This document shows positions 1 to 5,806 of a stretch of DNA of 34,186 nucleotides, in pieces. The notes under the pieces were generated by a model, which was given only the letters and a program-made list of their open reading frames with translations, was not told where the DNA came from and did no database searches. A program made the position numbers and the translations under genes. The stretch is from Atopobium sp. UBA1382 (lineage in GTDB: Bacteria > Actinomycetota > Coriobacteriia > Coriobacteriales > Atopobiaceae): the NCBI GenBank assembly GCA_002305805.1, contig DBQY01000013.1:1-34186 (forward strand), in the 5' to 3' direction. How positions within the stretch are numbered: the stretch's first letter is position 1; the number at the start of each line of letters is the position of its first letter.

Positions 1-132
1 GACTTCGAGTTCATGTTCTACTTCGAGCTGGAGTGCCCGGTCGCCGCTCCGGAGTTCACCTCACTCATGGCGGGCATCGGCGGTCTCTGCCAAGAGTGCC
101 GCTACCTTGGCAGCTATGCGGAGGTGCTCTAG
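1..132 (+). CDS. pheA: Prephenate dehydratase, C-terminal ACT domain end (partial)
   Basis: Only the last 43 codons are present; the gene begins before the window. The peptide starts DFEFMFYFELE and ends CRYLGSYAEVL. This matches the final strand and helix of the ACT regulatory domain of prephenate dehydratase, whose family ends in an 'LRYLGSY' motif. The enzyme converts prephenate to phenylpyruvate for phenylalanine synthesis, and the ACT domain usually binds phenylalanine for feedback inhibition. The stop TAG is followed directly, with no gap, by the GTG start of the AroE-AroK fusion, so the genes are probably co-transcribed and translationally coupled. Whether a chorismate mutase domain precedes it cannot be seen. 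Confidence 0.8.
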   Translation, partial: DFEFMFYFELECPVAAPEFTSLMAGIGGLCQECRYLGSYAEVL

Positions 133-1425
133 GTGGAAGCGTGCGAGAAGGGCCTTGGCGGCGCACCGTACGGGCTCATCGGCCGCAAACTCGGTCACAG
201 CTGGTCGCCACGGATTCACGAGCGCCTGGGCTCGCGCCCCTATGCCCTCCTCGAGCTCGAGCCCGAGGAGGTGGAGCCGTTCCTTCGCGGCGGAGCCTGG
301 CGCGGCCTTAACGTAACCATTCCCTATAAGCTGGACGCCGCCCGCATAGCCGACGTTTGCTCCGACGCGGTGAGGGCGCTCGGTGCGGCGAACACCCTCG
401 TCCGCACTGATGACGGGTCGATCGTCGCCGAGAACACCGACGTTCTCGGCTTCTCTTGGATGCTGACGCGCTTCTGTCGCGAGCGCCTGGGCCGCTCGCC
501 GCGCGAGGCGCTCGAGGGCCGAGACGTTCTCGTGCTCGGGAGCGGCGGGGCGGGACGTGCCGTGCGCTACGCGCTGGAGTCCTTCGCCGGGGCCCAGGCC
601 AGCGTGATATCTCGTGGTGGCCCAGACGGGTACGAGGGGCTGGCGTCCCGCCACCCGGGCGCCGCCCTCATCGTCAACACGACGCCCGTCGGGATGTACC
701 CAAACTGCCCCGACTCGCCCCTCGACGAGGATACCCTGACGTCCTTCCCCGACCTTGCCGGGGTGCTTGACGTGGTATACAACCCCGCTAGGACCGGCCT
801 CGTCCTTCTTGCCGAGCGTCTTGGCATACCTGCAGAGTCCGGCCTTGCGATGCTCGTCGCCCAGGCGCTCTATGCAAGCGAGCTCTTCCAGGGCACGACA
901 CTTGGCGATGAGCTCGTCGAGTCCATAGAGCACGAGATTCTCTCACAGGCGGAGAACGTCGTCCTGATAGGCATGCCCGGCGCGGGAAAGACCAGCTGCG
1001 GGCGCGAGCTTGCCCATCTTCTTGGCCGGCCCTTCGTCGACCTGGACGACGCCCTCGCGCTCGAGACCGGACGAAGCGCCGCGCAGATCATCGAGGAGGA
1101 CGGGGAGCGCGCGTTCCGCGCAGTAGAGACTGCGGTCGCACGAGACTACGGGTCGCGCTCTGGCCTGGTCATTGCCTGCGGCGGAGGCATTGTCACGCAG
1201 GCGGAGAACCTCGACCTGCTGCGCCAGAATGGCAGGATCGTCTTTTTGGACCGACCCCTCGATGAGCTTAGCGCGGACGGGAGGCCGGTCTCGCAGTCGC
1301 GGGGCATCGAGCGGCTCGCCGCGGAGCGCATGGGACTCTATCGGTCGTGGGCGGACGTGACCCTTCGTTGCACGGGGTCGCCCTCAGGAGACGCCGAGGC
1401 CGCTCGGCGCGCCCTAGGGCTCTAG
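133..1425 (+). CDS. aroE-aroK: Bifunctional shikimate dehydrogenase / shikimate kinase fusion
   Basis: A 430-residue protein with two consecutive shikimate-pathway enzymes. Residues about 10-265 are an AroE shikimate dehydrogenase: a substrate-binding GHSWSP segment, catalytic Lys66 in NVTIPYK, catalytic Asp103 in ENTDVLGF, and an NADP-binding glycine-rich GSGGAGRA loop. Residues about 275-430 are an AroK shikimate kinase: Walker A GMPGAGKTS at 280-288, a DLDD shikimate/Mg site and the CGGGIV loop. Together they turn 3-dehydroshikimate into shikimate and then shikimate-3-phosphate. The frame is continuous, with no internal start near the junction. The GTG start abuts the preceding pheA stop. 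Both active sites look intact, so both activities are expected. Confidence 0.93.
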   Translation: MEACEKGLGGAPYGLIGRKLGHSWSPRIHERLGSRPYALLELEPEEVEPFLRGGAWRGLNVTIPYKLDAARIADVCSDAVRALGAANTLVRTDDGSIVAENTDVLGFSWMLTRFCRERLGRSPREALEGRDVLVLGSGGAGRAVRYALESFAGAQASVISRGGPDGYEGLASRHPGAALIVNTTPVGMYPNCPDSPLDEDTLTSFPDLAGVLDVVYNPARTGLVLLAERLGIPAESGLAMLVAQALYASELFQGTTLGDELVESIEHEILSQAENVVLIGMPGAGKTSCGRELAHLLGRPFVDLDDALALETGRSAAQIIEEDGERAFRAVETAVARDYGSRSGLVIACGGGIVTQAENLDLLRQNGRIVFLDRPLDELSADGRPVSQSRGIERLAAERMGLYRSWADVTLRCTGSPSGDAEAARRALGL

Positions 1426-1515
1426 CAGAATGCCTTAAACAACACAACTCCATCGCATTTTTCGCCGTCTGCGACACCGCTCGGCGGAATGAGCGTTTGT
1501 TTTGCAGGTCGCCCG

Positions 1516-1521
1516 TATACT
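1516..1521 (+). promoter_or_regulatory. Putative -10 element upstream of the EIIB-AroQ gene
   Basis: TATACT lies 79 bp upstream of the GTG start at 1600, in a less GC-rich stretch (1430-1530) between the shikimate genes. No good -35 is visible at 16-18 bp. If used, the transcript would start near 1528, downstream of the ATG at 1489, which favours the GTG start. Confidence 0.35.
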
Positions 1522-1599
1522 CTCAGCCGAACAAACCGACCAGTGCTGAGTGAGGAGACGGGGCTCCCGCTCGCGATTCGACGACGAAAGGGTCGCGAC

Positions 1600-2550
1600 G
1601 TGGACAGACAGCAGATTGCAGAGGAGGTTCTCGCCGCCGTTGGTGGCAAGGACAACGTCACTGCGAACGACATCTGCATGACCCGTTTGAGGATTCTCAC
1701 GCAGGACCCTTCACGCGTGAACACGGACCAGCTTTCCGCCGCTCGGGGCGTGCTCGGATTTGTCCAGCGCGGGCAGAACGGCATCGAGGTCGTCTTTGGC
1801 CCCGGAAAGGTCGAGGCCGTCCACGAGGCAATCGTCAAGCTCACGGGCATCGAGGGTGACAACGAGCCGTTCGCGGGCGGTGCCGAGGCCTCCCCCGCCG
1901 CGCTCCACGTCCACATCTCGCAGAACCCCCTGCGCGACGCTGCCATCGTTCAGAACGAGGTCGACGAGGCTGCGTCCCCAGCACCCGAGGACCCTGTCGC
2001 TGACCTCGTGAGCCTTCTGGACGCAATCGAGCCAACAACCGATGATGAGGACGTATCCGAGGAGTCAGCCGATGCGCTCGTCGAGGCTGAGCATGCATCG
2101 CAGGAATCTCCCGCGCGCGTCCTTGTGATCAACGGCCCCAACATCAACATGCTCGGCATTCGTGAGCCCGACATCTACGGGCACGATACCTACCGGGGAA
2201 TGCTGCAGCTCTGCCACGACGCCGCCGAGGAGGCGGGCTTCACCGAGTGCACCTGCTTCCAGTCGAACCACGAGGGCGACCTCATCGACGCCATCCAGGA
2301 CTCCTACGGCAGCTACGCGGGCATCGTCATCAACCCGGGAGCCTACACCCACACCTCCATCGCGATCCTTGACGCCGCGAAGGCGGTTGGGCTGCCGATG
2401 GTGGAGGTCCATATCTCCAAGCTTGACGAGCGTGAGGAGTTCCGCCAGGTCTCCTACATTCGCGCTGCCTGCTTTGAGACGGTCACAGGCATGGGCATCG
2501 AGGGCTATCGCAAGGCGATCCTCGACCTGGCGGACCACATCGGGCTGTGA
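1600..2550 (+). CDS. aroQ: PTS EIIB domain fused to type II 3-dehydroquinate dehydratase
   Basis: A 316-residue fusion. Residues 1-83 match a glucose-family PTS EIIB domain, with phosphorylatable Cys26 in ICMTRLRI and the VLGFVQRGQNGIEVVFGP segment. Residues about 84-172 are an acidic, Ala/Pro/Ser-rich linker. Residues 173-316 are a complete AroQ dehydroquinase: NGPNINMLGIREP with Arg188, catalytic Tyr193, SNHEGDLI, NPGAYTHTSIA, catalytic His271 in EVHIS, and a GYRKAI end. AroQ dehydrates 3-dehydroquinate to 3-dehydroshikimate, the substrate of the AroE-AroK protein just upstream. I chose GTG 1600, preceded by a GAAAGGG site, because the upstream extension from 1489 resembles no domain. No EIIA or EIIC gene is nearby. 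A sensory role for the EIIB part is inference. Confidence 0.88.
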   Translation: MDRQQIAEEVLAAVGGKDNVTANDICMTRLRILTQDPSRVNTDQLSAARGVLGFVQRGQNGIEVVFGPGKVEAVHEAIVKLTGIEGDNEPFAGGAEASPAALHVHISQNPLRDAAIVQNEVDEAASPAPEDPVADLVSLLDAIEPTTDDEDVSEESADALVEAEHASQESPARVLVINGPNINMLGIREPDIYGHDTYRGMLQLCHDAAEEAGFTECTCFQSNHEGDLIDAIQDSYGSYAGIVINPGAYTHTSIAILDAAKAVGLPMVEVHISKLDEREEFRQVSYIRAACFETVTGMGIEGYRKAILDLADHIGL

Positions 2551-2592
2551 GGAGCGCTCACGCCGTCCGATTGACCGCCCCGCACACCTGCT

Positions 2593-3195
2593 CTAATAGG
2601 AGCGACAGCTCCAGACCGAACCCTCGGTCGCGATAAAGTCGACGGGGACGTCATGCCCGTCGGTCGGGAGCGGGTTGGACGAGAGCATGGTCGTGCGCGC
2701 GAGCCCGATCTTCTCCCCCGGATAGAAGGCGAGGAAGCGGTCGTAGAAGCCGCCACCGTAGCCGATGCGATGTCCGGCTCCGTCAAAGACGAGGCCGGGA
2801 ACCAGGCAGACGGAGCCAACGAGCTGCGCCGGGTTGGTAAGGGCAGGAGCCTCCTCGGGAGGCTCGAGGATGCCCATCGTCCGCGGCGCGAGGTCGTCAA
2901 GAGACGAGATCTCATGAAACGTCATGGTGCCCGACGCAATGTCCGTGCGGGGGACGGCGACGCGACGACCGGACACGAGCAGGCGCTCGATTAGCGCGCG
3001 CGTACCGACCTCCTCGGAGCGAGAGACGTAGGTGAGAACGAGCGGGGCAGCGGCAAAGAGGGGGAACGCCATGAGGGCGCTCGAGATGGAGGAGTCGCTC
3101 TCGTAACGCGTTCTTTCGGGCAGTCCACGGCGAGCGGAGAGATAGTTGCTCCTAAGAGAGCTCTTGTCGGCATCCGTACCGTATGAGCTCGCCAT
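2593..3195 (-). CDS. 5-formyltetrahydrofolate cyclo-ligase
   Basis: A 200-residue protein of the 5-FCL/MTHFS (YgfA) family, which uses ATP to convert 5-formyl-THF to 5,10-methenyl-THF and so recovers folate from the storage form. Visible family features are an N-terminal Lys/Arg helix (KSSLRSNYLSARR), the VPRT segment and the diagnostic GYGGGFYDRFL motif near the C terminus. The ATG at 3195 follows a GAGAGAGGAGAGG ribosome binding site. The longer reading frame from 3294 adds a non-conserved Cys/Arg-rich extension and would run past the predicted promoter, so I rejected it. It is convergent with the EIIB-AroQ gene across only 42 bp, and divergent from trpS. Confidence 0.9.
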   Translation of the reverse strand: MASSYGTDADKSSLRSNYLSARRGLPERTRYESDSSISSALMAFPLFAAAPLVLTYVSRSEEVGTRALIERLLVSGRRVAVPRTDIASGTMTFHEISSLDDLAPRTMGILEPPEEAPALTNPAQLVGSVCLVPGLVFDGAGHRIGYGGGFYDRFLAFYPGEKIGLARTTMLSSNPLPTDGHDVPVDFIATEGSVWSCRSY

Positions 3196-3213
3196 GTCCT
3201 CTCCTCTCTCACA

Positions 3214-3236
3214 GACGCAGTGCGTCCATTCTAGCA
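3214..3236 (-). promoter_or_regulatory. Extended -10 and small palindrome upstream of the cyclo-ligase
   Basis: On the minus strand TGC-TAGAAT (3228-3236) is an extended -10 element, 33 bp from the start codon. Immediately downstream, at the expected transcription start, is GACGCA-G-TGCGTC (3214-3226), a 6-bp inverted repeat that could be an operator or only a weak hairpin. No clear -35 is seen. Confidence 0.4.
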
Positions 3237-3344
3237 GTGAATCCCTTGCGGTCCGAGCTCGCGACGGGCAATTCAACTCGTTTTGCCGTACCATAGGGGG
3301 CTGTTGAAGACACGCGCGCCAAAGCGCGACGAAGGGGGATCGAC

Positions 3345-4394
3345 ATGCCCAACGAGGGAAGCTACGAGGCAGCCAAGCGCAAGAGCGATGAGGTCCACGC
3401 TGACCTTCTCGTCCATCCCGAGAAGTACACGATGCTCACGGGCGATCGCCCTACGGGCCGGTTGCACCTCGGGCACTACTTCGGCACGCTCGTCGACCGC
3501 GTCCGCCTGCAGGACATGGGCGTGCGCACCAACGTCATCATCGCCGACTACCAGGTCATCACTGACCGCGACACCACCGAGCACATCCGCGACAACGTCT
3601 ACAACATGGTCATCGACTACCTGGCCTGCGGCATAGACCCGGCAAAGACGATGATCTTCACGCACTCCGCGGTTCCCGAGCTCAACCAGCTCATGCTCCC
3701 CTTCCTCTCCCTCGTGACCGAGGCCGAGATGGAGCGCAACCCCACCGTCAAGGCCGAGCAGGAGGCCTCCGGCCATGCGCTCACGGGGCTTCTGCTCACC
3801 TATCCCGTGCACCAGGCCTGCGACATCCTCTTCTGCAAGGGCAACATCGTGCCCGTCGGTCGCGACCAGCTCCCCCACATCGAGATCACCTCGAAGATCG
3901 CTCGCCGCTTCAACGAGCGCTACGGCAAGGTCTTCCCCGACGTGACGGGACTGCTCACCTCGACGCCGCTGCTCCCCGGCCTCGATGGTCGCAAGATGAG
4001 CAAGTCCTACGGCAACGCGATCTCCATCTCCATGACTGCCGAGGAGACGGCAAAGCTCATCAAGAAGTCCAAGAGCGACTCCGAGCGCAACATCACCTTC
4101 GATCCCGAGAACCGCCCGGAGATCTCCGGTCTTCTCACCACCGCAGGCATCTGCACCGGACGCGACCCGCGCGAGATTGCCGAGGAGATCGGCATGGGCG
4201 GCGCCGGCCAGCTCAAGCGCGTGGTCACCGAGGCCGTGAACGGCTACTTCGCCCCCATCCGCGAGCGCCGCGCAGAGATCGAGAGGGACATGGACTACGT
4301 GGCCGACGTCCTGCACGAGGGCAACCGCCGCGCCCGCGAGATCGCAGCCGCGACCCTCGACGAGGTACGCGAGGCCATGGGCATGGTCTACTAG
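3345..4394 (+). CDS. trpS: Tryptophanyl-tRNA synthetase
   Basis: A 349-residue class I aminoacyl-tRNA synthetase that charges tRNA-Trp. The HIGH-type motif is HLGH at residues 41-44, following TGDRPTGRL. The KMSKS motif is at 217-221 in GRKMSKSYGNAI. The middle holds a typical TrpRS-family segment (VPVGRDQLPHIEITSKIARRFN). The length is slightly above the usual 325-340, mostly through a short N-terminal extension. The ATG follows GAAGGGGGAT. It is divergent from the cyclo-ligase gene. The leader is too short for a T-box, and none is seen. A strong hairpin terminator lies downstream at 4448-4493. Confidence 0.96.
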   Translation: MPNEGSYEAAKRKSDEVHADLLVHPEKYTMLTGDRPTGRLHLGHYFGTLVDRVRLQDMGVRTNVIIADYQVITDRDTTEHIRDNVYNMVIDYLACGIDPAKTMIFTHSAVPELNQLMLPFLSLVTEAEMERNPTVKAEQEASGHALTGLLLTYPVHQACDILFCKGNIVPVGRDQLPHIEITSKIARRFNERYGKVFPDVTGLLTSTPLLPGLDGRKMSKSYGNAISISMTAEETAKLIKKSKSDSERNITFDPENRPEISGLLTTAGICTGRDPREIAEEIGMGGAGQLKRVVTEAVNGYFAPIRERRAEIERDMDYVADVLHEGNRRAREIAAATLDEVREAMGMVY

Positions 4395-4447
4395 CGCCAC
4401 CCTTGACCCGCCTCCTTGAGGTTTGGGTTCACTCCAACCGCACCGAT

Positions 4448-4493
4448 ATCCCCACGTCTCAGATAACCCCAGTTCAGAGACGTGGGGATTTTG
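4448..4493 (+). terminator. Rho-independent terminator of trpS
   Basis: A perfect 13-bp inverted repeat, ATCCCCACGTCTC (4448-4460) with GAGACGTGGGGAT (4477-4489), 16-nt loop, followed by TTTGCTGTTG. It sits 54 bp after the trpS stop. The T-tract is short, but the stem is strong. Confidence 0.7.
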
Positions 4494-4575
4494 CTGTTGC
4501 GTCTGCCGCTCCCAAAAATGAACCCAAACCGAAAATCGGTTTGGGTTCACCGGTGTTCGCAACACACTGTCCTGA

Positions 4576-4606
4576 ATTAAGAAAGCGCAGGTCACGGATT
4601 TGCGCT
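4576..4606 (-). terminator. Possible weak terminator of argF
   Basis: On the minus strand AGCGCA (4606-4601) pairs with TGCGCT (4589-4584) across an 11-nt loop and is followed by TTCTTAATTC. The stem has only 6 bp. The position, about 50 bp after the argF stop, is suitable. Confidence 0.35.
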
Positions 4607-4656
4607 AGGCCTCTTTCGCAAAAACGTGAACCCAAACCTCTGTGGATACGGTTTGG

Positions 4657-5655
4657 CTAGCGCAGCGTTGCCAGCATAACGGCCTTAATGCTGTGGAGAC
4701 GGTTCTCGGCCTCGTCGAAGACGCGACTGCGCGGGCCCTCGAAGACCTCGTCGGTAACCTCGAGCTCCGCCAGGCCAAACTTCTGGTAGACCTCCTCGCC
4801 GATCGTGGTCTTGCGATCGTGGAAGCTCGGCAGGCAGTGCATGAAGATCGCGTCGGGAGCGGCCTTGGCCATGAGCTCCGCGTTAACCTGATACGGAGAG
4901 AGCAGGCGAATGCGCTCGCCCCAGAGGTCGGAGCTCTCCCCCATGGAGACCCAGATGTCCGTATAGATGACGCTCGCCCCGCGCGCGCCCTCGTCGACGT
5001 CCTCCGTGAGCGTGATCGCGGAGCCGGTATCCGTCGCGATCGCGCGGCACGTCTCCACGAGGTCGGCGGCCGGCATCTGCTCGGTGGGGCCGCACGCACA
5101 GAAGTCGATGCCCAGCTTGGCGCATACCACCATGAGCGAGTTGCCCACGTTGTTGCCGGCGTCACCCATGAAGGTCACCTTGCGGCCGCGCATGCCGTCA
5201 CGGCCGAACTCCTCCTCCATCGTGAGGACGTCAGCGATCATCTGCGTAGGGTGGAACTCCGTGGTGAGCCCGTTCCAGACGGGAACGCCCGCATACGCGG
5301 CAAGCTCCTCCACGCGCTCCTGACCAAAACCGCGATACTCGATGCCATCGAACATGCGCCCCAGCACGCGGGCGGTGTCGGCGATGGACTCCTTCTTACC
5401 GATCTGGCTGGCACTCGGATCCAGATAGACGGCGTGCATGCCGAGGTCGGCCGCCCCCACCTCGAAAGCGCAGCGCGTGCGCGTCGAGGTCTTCTCGAAG
5501 ATCAGCGCCACGTTCTTCCCCTCGAGATAGCGATGCGGCTCGCCGGCGTGCTTCTTTGCCTTGAGCTCCGCAGAGAGGTCGAGCAGCGAGCGAATCTCCT
5601 CGGGCGTGAAGTCGAGGAGCTTGAGGAAGTTGCGGCCGGAGAGGCTGGGTGTCAT
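4657..5655 (-). CDS. argF: Ornithine carbamoyltransferase
   Basis: A 332-residue OTCase joining ornithine and carbamoyl phosphate to give citrulline, or running in reverse in the arginine deiminase pathway. Seen in order: the [13 protein letters not shown] terminus, carbamoyl-phosphate loop [27 protein letters not shown], the [11 protein letters not shown] segment and the HCLP motif with its ornithine-binding cysteine. The whole protein resembles the E. coli ArgI / ArcB type. The ATG at 5655 follows GAAGGGAG; the 27-residue upstream extension is not conserved. No other arginine gene is adjacent, so anabolic (ArgF) or catabolic (ArcB) use cannot be decided here. It is divergent from ppk1. Confidence 0.93.
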   Translation of the reverse strand: MTPSLSGRNFLKLLDFTPEEIRSLLDLSAELKAKKHAGEPHRYLEGKNVALIFEKTSTRTRCAFEVGAADLGMHAVYLDPSASQIGKKESIADTARVLGRMFDGIEYRGFGQERVEELAAYAGVPVWNGLTTEFHPTQMIADVLTMEEEFGRDGMRGRKVTFMGDAGNNVGNSLMVVCAKLGIDFCACGPTEQMPAADLVETCRAIATDTGSAITLTEDVDEGARGASVIYTDIWVSMGESSDLWGERIRLLSPYQVNAELMAKAAPDAIFMHCLPSFHDRKTTIGEEVYQKFGLAELEVTDEVFEGPRSRVFDEAENRLHSIKAVMLATLR

Positions 5656-5720
5656 GGCATGTCTCCCTTCAGAGAGCGCCGCGCGAATCGGGCAACTCTT
5701 TGCACAACGTTTACGTGCCC

Positions 5721-5755
5721 AAGGCATCAAGGTCATGCCTTGCCTGAGCTATCAT
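5721..5755 (+). promoter_or_regulatory. Inverted repeat and -10-like element between argF and ppk1
   Basis: AAGGCAT (5721-5727) and ATGCCTT (5735-5741) form a perfect 7-bp inverted repeat with a 7-bp spacer, placed where the -35 of a ppk1 promoter would lie. TATCAT at 5750-5755 is a possible -10. The dyad may be an operator shared by the two divergent genes. It does not match the Arg-box consensus I know. Confidence 0.3.
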
Positions 5756-5806
5756 GGTACACGGTCAAGAACGGCTCCGTATGGGGCCTCGTCGAAGGGA
5801 AATACA

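Larger units (their letters stand above)
4419..4639. repeat. Alternating inverted repeats, GGTTTGGGTTC family (region A)
   Basis: Four copies of GGTTTGGGTTC or its complement alternate in orientation between trpS and argF: 4420-4430 (+), 4520-4530 (-), 4538-4548 (+) and 4628-4638 (-). The outermost copies extend to perfect 14-bp inverted repeats (4419-4432 and 4626-4639). The inner pair is a perfect 14-bp dyad (4519-4532 and 4536-4549) separated by AAA. The first pair flanks the trpS terminator hairpin. The same 11-mer recurs in region B downstream of pta. The gap holds no convincing gene. Confidence 0.85.

Noticed and set aside
1489..1599. Longer start (ATG 1489) for the EIIB-AroQ protein
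   Set aside because: The extra 37 residues match no domain, no ribosome binding site precedes the ATG, and a -10-like element at 1516-1521 lies downstream of it. GTG 1600 begins exactly at the EIIB domain.
3195..3344. T-box leader in front of trpS
   Set aside because: The region is only about 150 bp, is shared with a divergent promoter, and shows neither a T-box sequence nor a terminator hairpin.
3273..4595. Long minus-strand frame opposite trpS
   Set aside because: Same reason: antisense shadow of TrpRS with low-complexity composition and no ribosome binding site.
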